From Pelobacter sp. (lineage in GTDB: Bacteria > Desulfobacterota > Desulfuromonadia > Geobacterales > Pseudopelobacteraceae), in NCBI GenBank assembly GCA_030824515.1, contig JAVBXN010000035.1, positions 1 to 49,944 on the forward strand: a stretch of DNA of 49,944 bases, in the 5' to 3' direction. The translations under genes were made by a program, and so were the position numbers. Positions 44,601-49,944 of the stretch are shown here, piece after piece. The stretch's first letter is position 1. Each line of letters begins with the position of its first letter. The notes beneath the pieces are model-generated. The model ran no database searches, was not told the origin of the DNA, and saw only the letters and a list, made by a program, of their open reading frames with translations.

Positions 44601-46198
44601 CTGTTTTCGTCAAAACCACCCTGGTCGATCATCTCAGTCAGTTTAATGGCGGTTTTAGATAATCCGAGCGGAGCAAAGAAATCTTTCTGGAAAAAATCAT
44701 TGTCACGAATCAGGTTATTCAACTCATGCAGCAACTGGTCTTTCAACTTGTCCGAAACAGTCTGGGCAGGCTCGACTTTCTTCAGGGACTTAACCAGGTC
44801 TGCCGGCAGTTTCATCATCAGGTACTGCGCAAACTGGTCTTCCGACTGGTTCAATCGTGATACCAGCGATTCAAAGCTTGCAACGTCTCCATTGCTCAAC
44901 ATGCAGGGAGCATTCAACACCATACAATCCGGCCACACCTTCAGGCCGAGCTTGTAGTTGAGTTTGAGCCTTCCTACAGCGGACAGGTCGTAACGTTCCG
45001 GATTGAAAAACAGGTTGTCGAACAGGGCCAGCGAGCTTTTTAATGTCGGTGGGTCTCCCGGACGGAGTCGGCGGTATATTTCAATCAATCCCTCTTCACT
45101 GGTGCTGATCTTGTCAATCAGCAGAGTATCGCGGAACGATGATGTAATGTGCAGGTTGTCGATGAAAAGAACCTTGAAGCTTGTTACTCCACGAGCCTTG
45201 ATGTCGTCAAAACGCTCTGCGGTGATTTCGTCATTGCATTCAATCAGGATCTCGCCGGTAGTGGGGTCAACGATGTCTGACGAGGCATAGCGGCCGAGTA
45301 CGTCTTCAACCGTGGCCGGAACTTCCTTGATGCCATGCTCCTGCATCTTCTTGATCGAGGACTTGGTGAACTTGCGGTTGGCCTTGACCAGAACTTCACC
45401 GCTGTTCGTATCCACAACATCCACAACCGTCTTCTGAAGGGTCAACAATTCCGGTTCAATATTCTTGGTTATGGAATCGGACTTTATGTAAATCTCTTCA
45501 CTTTTATAATAATAGTTAAGCAGTTGCTCAACCGAATAACCGAGGGCTTTCAGCAACACCGTTGCAGGCATCTTCCTGCGGCGGTCTATGCGTACATAAA
45601 GTATGTCTTTATGGTCGAATTCAAAGTCAAGCCAGGATCCGCGATAGGGGATAACCCGCGCGGAGTAGAGTACTTTGCCGCTGGAATGGGTCTTGCCCTT
45701 GTCATGATCAAAAAATACACCCGGAGAACGATGGAGCTGACTGACGATAACACGCTCGGTACCATTGATAATAAAAGTACCATTATCAGTCATGAGTGGA
45801 ATTTCGCCGAAATAGACCTCTTGTTCCTTAATATCCTTGATTGCTTTTACGCCTGATTCCTTGCCGGAATCCCAGATCACCAGACGGACTTTAACCTTCA
45901 TCGGAGCCGCATAGGTCATGCCGCGTTGATGGCATTCGTCAACGTCGTACTTGGGTTTGTTAAGCGTATAGGAAACATACTCCAGCGAAGCGCTTTCACT
46001 GAAGTCCTTTATCGGGAATACGCTTTGGAAAACGGCCTCAAGACCGGTATTCTGTCGAGACTCTGCCGGGACTTCCTGCTGTAGAAAACGGCGATATGAA
46101 TTCTTCTGAATATCAATCAGGTTGGGGATATCAATTATGTTTTTTATCTTGGCAAAGTTTTTACGCAAGAGGTGATTATTGGCGATAGAATAAGCCAT
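41696..46198 (-). CDS. rpoB: DNA-directed RNA polymerase subunit beta, with an unusual internal insertion
   Basis: The beta subunit carries [19 protein letters not shown] (rifampicin region), [40 protein letters not shown] and the C-terminal [15 protein letters not shown]. It has 1500 residues where E. coli has 1342. Much of the extra length lies between [13 protein letters not shown] (about 402-414) and [18 protein letters not shown] (about 559-576). E. coli needs only about 15 residues there; here about 145 occur, which includes segments such as [19 protein letters not shown] and [17 protein letters not shown]. The insertion is in frame, and the flanking conserved blocks are intact. ATG 46198 follows AAAGGAGAAG. 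Confidence 0.97.
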   Translation of the reverse strand: MAYSIANNHLLRKNFAKIKNIIDIPNLIDIQKNSYRRFLQQEVPAESRQNTGLEAVFQSVFPIKDFSESASLEYVSYTLNKPKYDVDECHQRGMTYAAPMKVKVRLVIWDSGKESGVKAIKDIKEQEVYFGEIPLMTDNGTFIINGTERVIVSQLHRSPGVFFDHDKGKTHSSGKVLYSARVIPYRGSWLDFEFDHKDILYVRIDRRRKMPATVLLKALGYSVEQLLNYYYKSEEIYIKSDSITKNIEPELLTLQKTVVDVVDTNSGEVLVKANRKFTKSSIKKMQEHGIKEVPATVEDVLGRYASSDIVDPTTGEILIECNDEITAERFDDIKARGVTSFKVLFIDNLHITSSFRDTLLIDKISTSEEGLIEIYRRLRPGDPPTLKSSLALFDNLFFNPERYDLSAVGRLKLNYKLGLKVWPDCMVLNAPCMLSNGDVASFESLVSRLNQSEDQFAQYLMMKLPADLVKSLKKVEPAQTVSDKLKDQLLHELNNLIRDNDFFQKDFFAPLGLSKTAIKLTEMIDQGGFDENRRVIETLRRNRMIFEDLLPNDIRIAVKNDILEIVRYLIELKNGRGAIDDIDHLGNRRVRAVGELLENQYRIGLVRMERAIKERMSLQEVENLMPHDLINSKPVSAVVKEFFGSSQLSQFMDQTNPLSEVTHKRRLSALGPGGLTRERAGFEVRDVHPTHYGRVCPIETPEGPNIGLIASLSTYARINEHGFVETPYRIVQEGKLTNEVRFFSALEEEGHAIAQANAEVDADGRFVNDYNSARKSGEFILVHRDEIALMDVAPIQLVSVAAALIPFLENDDANRALMGSNMQRQAVPLLRADSPLVGTGMERIVARDSGVSVIARHDGEVESVDAGRIVVKIDENEVDENGTGVDIYNLIKFARSNQNTCINNKPVVKVGDKVKRGAVIADGPSTDMGELALGQNVVVAFMPWGGYNYEDSILISEKLVKDDRYTSIHIEEFECVARDTKLGKEEITSDIPNLGEETLKDLDESGIIRIGAEVKPGDILVGKITPKGETQLSPEEKLLRAIFGEKAGDVRDTSLTVPPGVEGTVIGAKIFSRKGNDKDTRTELIEKAEEEKLRKDEQDEIRIIRESAIGKLKRLLVGKTLAVKLENSKGELLLAKGRKLTEEVLSELPGNVWSSISISDDDETDDKVHQILETLNRQIDLIHNVFEDKIQKLKRGDDLPPGVIKMVKIYISIKRKLQVGDKMAGRHGNKGVVSRIMPEEDMPYMEDGRPVEIVLNPLGVPSRMNVGQILETHLGWAAKGIGWKIEDMLERHTSEDNLKAYLKDVYGDEEVGTFIDGLCQEELLKVAKRLQRGVAMASPVFEGATEAQIKAMLGKANLHSSGQVTLFDGRTGEPFDNKVTVGVMYVLKLHHLVDDKIHARSIGPYSLVTQQPLGGKAQFGGQRLGEMEVWAMEAYGAAHALQEFLTVKSDDVSGRTRMYEAIVKGKHTLEPGLPESFNVLIKELQSLCLDVDLLEGDEEQ

Positions 46199-46300
46199 GG
46201 CTTCTCCTTTGGCGGGTATCGTAACTGGAACCAGCTGAGTGTTGCTAAGTTACTGGAACATAAGGATGTTGAGGGTGATGGTTATTGCCCAAACAACACA

Positions 46301-46329
46301 AGCCAAGGCCGCTCAGGGCGACCTTGGCT
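46301..46329 (-). promoter_or_regulatory. Hairpin in the rplL-rpoB gap (attenuator or processing site)
   Basis: AGCCAAGG at each end (46301-46308 against CCTTGGCT at 46322-46329) plus inner GC pairs make a strong stem in the 156-base gap between rplL and rpoB. No T tract follows on the minus strand. In other bacteria this gap contains a partial terminator and an RNase III site that set the L12 to RpoB ratio. Confidence 0.55.
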
Positions 46330-46354
46330 CTCATAAAGACAACTAGACGTACTG

Positions 46355-46732
46355 TTATTTGATCTCGACTTCTGCGCCAGCTTCTACGAGCTGCTTCTTG
46401 GCTTCTTCAGCTTCTGCTTTGGAAACACCGGACTTGACTGCGCCGGGTGCGCTGTCAACCAGGTCCTTTGCTTCTTTGAGACCAAGGCTGGTCAGTGCAC
46501 GAACAACTTTGATGACGTTGATCTTGTTTGCGCCGCATGCCTTAAGAATAACATCAAACTCGGTCTGCTCTTCAACAGCTTCAGCAGCAGCAGGGCCGGC
46601 AGCAACTGCAACGGCAACAGGGGCAGCCGCAGAAACGCCGAATTTCTCTTCCAGTTCCTTGACCAGTTCAGCAAGGTCAAGTACAGTCATTTTCTCGATA
46701 AAACCGATTACATCTTCTTTAGTAATAGACAT
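46355..46732 (-). CDS. rplL: 50S ribosomal protein L7/L12
   Basis: This multi-copy stalk protein recruits translation factors. The 125 residues show the N-terminal dimer helix ([20 protein letters not shown]), an Ala-rich hinge (about 35-52) and the C-terminal factor-binding domain with [20 protein letters not shown] and [13 protein letters not shown]. It lies 37 bases after rplJ. Stop at 46355; ATG 46732 with GGAGG upstream. Confidence 0.98.
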   Translation of the reverse strand: MSITKEDVIGFIEKMTVLDLAELVKELEEKFGVSAAAPVAVAVAAGPAAAEAVEEQTEFDVILKACGANKINVIKVVRALTSLGLKEAKDLVDSAPGAVKSGVSKAEAEEAKKQLVEAGAEVEIK

Positions 46733-46769
46733 TGGTATTTCCTCCGAAATTGTTTTTTAATTAGTGAAT

Positions 46770-47294
46770 TTAGTTGCCGGCTTTCTGAGCCCGGATTGCG
46801 TCCAGCACACGTACCAGCGAGCCGGGCAGTGCAGCCAGAACGCCGACGAAGTTGGTAGCAGGGGCCTGCATGGAGCCGAGCATCTTGGCGATGAGAACCT
46901 CGCGTGACGGGAGATCTGCCAGTGCCTGGATCTGTTTCGGATCAAGCAGTTTACCGCTGAGTACAGCAGCCTTCAGAACGAACTTTCCCTGCGGATCCTT
47001 GGAAAACTTGTGCAGAACTTTAGCTGCACTGGCCGGATCATCATAGCTGATGGCCACGGCGGTCGGGCCGGCAAGGTAAGGGCTGATGCACTCGACATCG
47101 GTCCCTTTTGCAGCCCTGTCGAACAGGGTATTCTTGAATACCTTGTACTCAACAGATACCGCGCGCAGCTCATTGCGAAGTGTCGTTGCCTGTCCCACAT
47201 TCATGCCGCGAAAATCGGCTAAAAAAACCGCCTTGGCACGTGTGAGCCGCTCATGCATCTCGGTTACGAGTTCTTGCTTGTTGTTTTTGTTCAA
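46770..47294 (-). CDS. rplJ: 50S ribosomal protein L10
   Basis: This is the stalk base protein that binds 23S rRNA and holds the L7/L12 dimers. The 174 residues include [33 protein letters not shown] and the C-terminal helix region ([16 protein letters not shown]). GGAGGAAG precedes ATG 47294. Its 152-base leader contains an L10-leader-like structure, so L10(L12) autoregulation is expected. Confidence 0.98.
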   Translation of the reverse strand: MNKNNKQELVTEMHERLTRAKAVFLADFRGMNVGQATTLRNELRAVSVEYKVFKNTLFDRAAKGTDVECISPYLAGPTAVAISYDDPASAAKVLHKFSKDPQGKFVLKAAVLSGKLLDPKQIQALADLPSREVLIAKMLGSMQAPATNFVGVLAALPGSLVRVLDAIRAQKAGN

Positions 47295-47335
47295 GCGACT
47301 TCCTCCTTTCTTTTGGTATCTGGGGTGAAACCCCG

Positions 47336-47432
47336 GCCAAAGTCAGGAAACGCAAAAATGCGGTACCCAAGTCTCGGCAGGTCCGGATAGTCCGGATTGA
47401 GCTGTTCAGCGCCTGCTGTCTTTGACTTTGGC
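47336..47432 (-). promoter_or_regulatory. L10 leader RNA (ribosomal protein autoregulatory leader)
   Basis: In the gap between rplA and rplJ, GCCAAAGTCA (47336-47345) and TGACTTTGGC (47423-47432) form a perfect 10-bp long-range stem. It encloses about 77 bases that hold smaller hairpins, for example one around TCCGGATAGTCCGGA. Position and shape match the widespread L10 leader that L10(L12) complexes bind to repress rplJL. Not confirmed by a covariance model. Confidence 0.7.
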
Positions 47433-47446
47433 AAAATGAAATATGA

Positions 47447-48148
47447 TCAGATCTGAGCTGTTACGTCACTTATATCAAGATTTACACCGGCGCCCATGGT
47501 GGAAGACAACGATATTTTTTTGATATAAGTACCTTTTGCAGCGGAGGGCTTGGCTTTTACAAGAGCCTCGACCAGAGCCAGCAGGTTGCCTTTCAGCATG
47601 TCGGCGGCAAAAGAAACCTTGCCGACCGGAGCGTGAATGATACCGGCTTTTTCAACACGGAATTCAACCTTACCCGCTTTGGATTCCTTGACTGCCCTGG
47701 CGACTTCGAAAGTGACAGTGCCGACTTTAGGGTTGGGCATCAGGCCGCGAGGTCCGAGCAGCTTGCCGATTTTGCCGACAACACCCATCATGTCCGGGGT
47801 TGCAATTGCGGTATCAAAATCAAACCAGCCGGCCTGAATCTTTGCAACAAGATCGTCAGCGCCAACGAAATCTGCGCCAGCTTCAAGCGCTTCTTTTTCT
47901 TTCTCGCCTTTTGCAAACACGAGAACCCTGACATCCTTGCCCAGACCGTTAGGAAGCACGACTGCGCCGCGGACCATCTGGTCGGCGTGACGAGGGTCAA
48001 CACCCAACCTGACTGCCACTTCAACTGTCTCATCGAACTTCGCATAAGCAGCCTGCTTGACAACATCAAGAGCCGTCCCGAGAGGATAAAGCTTGCTTCG
48101 ATCTATTTTTGACATTGCTTCAGAATGTTTCTTAGCTGTTTTCGACAT
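47447..48148 (-). CDS. rplA: 50S ribosomal protein L1
   Basis: The L1 stalk protein binds 23S rRNA and, in many bacteria, represses its own rplKA message. The 233-residue protein has family segments [55 protein letters not shown] and [28 protein letters not shown] lies upstream of ATG 48148. It follows rplK by 41 bases. Confidence 0.98.
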   Translation of the reverse strand: MSKTAKKHSEAMSKIDRSKLYPLGTALDVVKQAAYAKFDETVEVAVRLGVDPRHADQMVRGAVVLPNGLGKDVRVLVFAKGEKEKEALEAGADFVGADDLVAKIQAGWFDFDTAIATPDMMGVVGKIGKLLGPRGLMPNPKVGTVTFEVARAVKESKAGKVEFRVEKAGIIHAPVGKVSFAADMLKGNLLALVEALVKAKPSAAKGTYIKKISLSSTMGAGVNLDISDVTAQI

Positions 48149-48189
48149 GATACAACCTCTCTGTGTTTCTAATATAATAGTTAGCCGGT

Positions 48190-48612
48190 CTAGGCGATAT
48201 CAACGCCCATTGAGCGGGCAGTACCTTCTACGGTCCGCATAGCCGCTTCAAGCGAAGCTGCATTGAGGTCTGGCATTTTCTTCTTGGCAATTTCCTCGAC
48301 CTGGGCTTTGGTCAGTTTGCCAACCTTGGTTTTGTTGGGAACCGCGGAACCGCCTTTGATGTCGAGGGCTTTCATGATCAGTACCGGGACCGGTGGGGTC
48401 TTGGTGATAAACGTGAAAGAACGGTCGGCATATACGGTAATAACAACAGGTGTGATAGTGCCTTCGTCACCCTGAGTTTTAGCGTTAAACGCCTTGCAGA
48501 ACTCCATGATATTAACGCCATGCTGACCCAGCGCAGGTCCGATGGGAGGTGACGGGTTCGCTTTGCCGCCCGGTACTTGCAGCTTGATATATCCGGTGAT
48601 TTTCTTTGCCAT
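48190..48612 (-). CDS. rplK: 50S ribosomal protein L11
   Basis: L11 binds the GTPase-associated region of 23S rRNA and is the site of stringent-response sensing. The 140 residues contain [49 protein letters not shown] and the C-terminal rRNA-binding domain ending [14 protein letters not shown] precedes ATG 48612. Downstream of nusG by 56 bases. Confidence 0.98.
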   Translation of the reverse strand: MAKKITGYIKLQVPGGKANPSPPIGPALGQHGVNIMEFCKAFNAKTQGDEGTITPVVITVYADRSFTFITKTPPVPVLIMKALDIKGGSAVPNKTKVGKLTKAQVEEIAKKKMPDLNAASLEAAMRTVEGTARSMGVDIA

Positions 48613-48668
48613 GATTGGTGCTCCTTTATATGCCGTATGCCCGTCATCACTTAAGATGACATTGTGAT

Positions 48669-49196
48669 TTAGTTCTTTTCTACCTGCATGAATTCGAGCT
48701 CAACCGGAGTTGCCCGCCCAAAAATAGTAACCGTTACGCGCAACTTGCCCTTGTCCGGTTTGACATCTTCAACAACACCGGAAAAGTTAAGGAAAGGACC
48801 ATCAACAACCCGTACGGTTTCACCGACTTCAAACTGTACCTTGGGACGAGGTTTTTCCGCTCCTTCTTCCATTCTGCGGGTGATCTTGAAAACTTCTTCA
48901 TCTGGAATCGGGAAAGGTGTGTTGCCACCCACGAAACCGGTTACTTTAGCCGTTTCCTTTACCAGGTGCCAAGCCTCGTCGGTAAGTTCCATTTTGACCA
49001 GGATGTATCCGGGAAAAAACTTCCTTGATGATGTCTTTTTCTCACCTTTTTTGAGCTCTACAACAGTTTCGCATGGAATAAGAATCTCTTCGAAGTTACT
49101 TTCCATGCCTTCATTCTTTATACGTTCAAGGAGATTCAGTCTTACCTTGTTTTCAAAACTTGAATATGTATGTACACCATACCATTTCATGGACAT
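48669..49196 (-). CDS. nusG: Transcription termination/antitermination factor NusG
   Basis: NusG binds RNA polymerase through its NGN domain ([40 protein letters not shown]) and links to Rho or ribosomes through the C-terminal KOW domain ([19 protein letters not shown]). At 175 residues it has normal length. It overlaps no neighbour; secE ends 11 bases upstream of its ATG. Confidence 0.98.
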   Translation of the reverse strand: MSMKWYGVHTYSSFENKVRLNLLERIKNEGMESNFEEILIPCETVVELKKGEKKTSSRKFFPGYILVKMELTDEAWHLVKETAKVTGFVGGNTPFPIPDEEVFKITRRMEEGAEKPRPKVQFEVGETVRVVDGPFLNFSGVVEDVKPDKGKLRVTVTIFGRATPVELEFMQVEKN

Positions 49197-49207
49197 TGGG
49201 GGATCCT

Positions 49208-49390
49208 TTATCCTAGTATCAGACGTAGCAGTTTGGCCAGAATAAGATCACAGGCGCCGAGATATAGTGAAATCAGGAACACAATGCTGATTACAACGCC
49301 GGTTGTGGCAATTGTTTCCTTGCGCGACGGCCATGTAACTTTATCAAGTTCGACCTTTACTGAATCAAAAAAAGCGATGACTTTTTGCAC
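49208..49390 (-). CDS. secE: Preprotein translocase subunit SecE
   Basis: This small essential subunit of the SecYEG channel has 60 residues from GTG 49390: a short amphipathic helix ([20 protein letters not shown]) with the conserved VTWPS motif, and one membrane segment ([20 protein letters not shown]). The open frame extends to 49444, but GTG 49390 is preceded by GGAGATACAC and gives the expected short N terminus. It lies between tRNA-Trp and nusG as in most bacteria. Confidence 0.95.
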   Translation of the reverse strand: MQKVIAFFDSVKVELDKVTWPSRKETIATTGVVISIVFLISLYLGACDLILAKLLRLILG

Positions 49391-49474
49391 GTGTATCTCC
49401 TGACAGTCCGATGCTATTAGCGGTACTCTACTTAAAGCAGTCAATGACTACCAACAACAGTCTACTTATGATTA

Positions 49475-49551
49475 TGGCAGGCCAGGAGGGATTCGAACCC
49501 CCAACATCCGGTTTTGGAGACCGGCGCTCTAGCCGTTAGAGCTACTGGCCT
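49475..49551 (-). tRNA. tRNA-Trp (anticodon CCA)
   Basis: Read on the minus strand, the acceptor AGGCCAG pairs with CTGGCCT and the D arm contains AGCTCTAACGGCTAGAGC. The anticodon stem-loop is CCGGT-CTCCAAA-ACCGG, giving CCA. The T arm is GGGGGTTCGAATCCCTC, and the 3' GCCA is encoded. It sits between rpmG and secE, the conserved place for this tRNA in many bacteria. Confidence 0.96.
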
Positions 49552-49575
49552 GTACATGCGAAGACTTATCCGCTA

Positions 49576-49725
49576 TTACTTTGTTTCCTTGTGAGGCGTG
49601 TGCTTGCGGCAGAAACGGCAGTACTTGCTGAACTCCAGCTTGCCGGGAGTCGTTTTCTTGTTCTTGGTGGTGGTGTAATTCCTCTGTTTGCACTCAGTGC
49701 AGCCAAGCGTAATGATATCTCTCAT
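49576..49725 (-). CDS. rpmG: 50S ribosomal protein L33
   Basis: This 49-residue protein reads [19 protein letters not shown] at the N terminus and [17 protein letters not shown] at the C terminus. The four cysteines (9, 12, 36, 39) form a zinc ribbon, the zinc-bound C+ form of L33. ATG 49725 follows AAAAGGATGCACTGAC. The gene lies between tuf and tRNA-Trp. Confidence 0.95.
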   Translation of the reverse strand: MRDIITLGCTECKQRNYTTTKNKKTTPGKLEFSKYCRFCRKHTPHKETK

Positions 49726-49800
49726 GTCAGTGCATCCTTTTGTATGAATCTGCCGGTGTGAAGCTGATCACACCGGCATCATTTCTTGATATTCAATATG

Positions 49801-49944
49801 TTATTCGATAATGGAGCTTACAACACCTGCGCCGACGGTACGTCCACCTTCGCGGATAGCGAAGCGGAGGCCTTCATCCATGGCGATCGGGGTGATCAGG
49901 TTGATGGTCATGGCAACGTTGTCGCCAGGCATAACCATTTCAAC
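49801..49944 (-). CDS. tuf: Elongation factor Tu, C-terminal part (5' end outside window)
   Basis: The minus strand encodes the last 47 residues of EF-Tu, including [17 protein letters not shown], then [20 protein letters not shown] and AGVVSSIIE before TAA. This is the end of domain 3, which binds aminoacyl-tRNA. The rest of the gene lies beyond the window. It heads the rpmG, tRNA-Trp, secE, nusG, rplKAJL, rpoBC cluster. Confidence 0.97.
   Translation of the reverse strand, partial: VEMVMPGDNVAMTINLITPIAMDEGLRFAIREGGRTVGAGVVSSIIE

Noticed and set aside
44531..44938. RpoB insertion considered as an intein
   Set aside because: An intein needs a Cys or Ser at its first position and a His-Asn before a Cys, Ser or Thr at the downstream junction, plus usually a homing domain; none is visible, and the segment is much too short for a full intein with endonuclease.
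1..49944. CRISPR arrays and insertion sequences
   Set aside because: No array of regularly spaced repeats, no transposase frame and no terminal inverted repeats with target duplications were seen; the tRNA-Pro island is the only mobile-element signal.

Overview
The window reads as chromosomal DNA of a Gram-negative, dissimilatory-metal-reducer-like bacterium of the Desulfuromonadia/Geobacterales type (Geobacter, Trichlorobacter, Pelobacter propionicus relatives). This is inferred from a dodecaheme c7-type cytochrome resembling Geobacter GSU1996, a second small periplasmic cytochrome, a DUF362/polyferredoxin pair, an MglA-like GTPase cluster, the xseA-xseB-ispA-dxs order, and the close match of the core genes to that group. 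Species cannot be fixed from the sequence alone.

Layout. 1-6212 (+): the tail of a Gly-rich TPM-type protein, then xseA, xseB, ispA, dxs, a small J-domain gene and a TPR/zinc-peptidase gene. 6264-6340: tRNA-Pro(TGG), the attachment site of a small AT-rich genomic island (6296-9211) bounded by a perfect 87-bp direct repeat. Its only intact gene encodes a 674-residue protein with a PD-(D/E)xK nuclease-like C-terminal half. Its integrase is reduced to an N-terminal stub abutting the tail of another broken gene. 9291-14118 (-): monoheme cytochrome, a membrane protein, a cytoplasmic protein of DUF4388/PATAN-like appearance, and the malic enzyme MaeB. 14340-22350 (+): ROK kinase, two envelope proteins, DUF362 and NapH-like iron-sulfur proteins, then a three-gene signalling set (small protein, HDOD, GGDEF). 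22436-23461 (-): 12-heme cytochrome. 23646-31445 (+): nadC, birA, coaX, an EF-G paralogue, a SPOR protein, an acidic unknown and an MglA-like GTPase. 31446-37344: mixed-strand genes (ICMT-like methyltransferase, kinase-BON fusion, PHP phosphoesterase, nth, a hydroxyacid dehydrogenase and a thiolase-like protein lacking the usual nucleophile). 37433-49944 (-): the transcription/translation block tuf, rpmG, tRNA-Trp, secE, nusG, rplK, rplA, rplJ, rplL, rpoB, rpoC.

How the genes work together. ispA and dxs supply isoprenoids. nadC, birA and coaX form a cofactor cluster (NAD, biotin ligation, CoA). The two cytochromes and the iron-sulfur pair belong to periplasmic and membrane electron transfer. 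The last 12.5 kb is the classical beta operon with an L10 leader and a hairpin between rplL and rpoB. The most interesting points are the tRNA-Pro mini-island with its single nuclease-like cargo gene, the decayed integrase junction inside it, an in-frame insertion of about 130 residues in RpoB, and the thiolase-like protein with serines where the catalytic cysteines should be.

Limits: all family assignments come from reading motifs and recalling families; no database or alignment was run.
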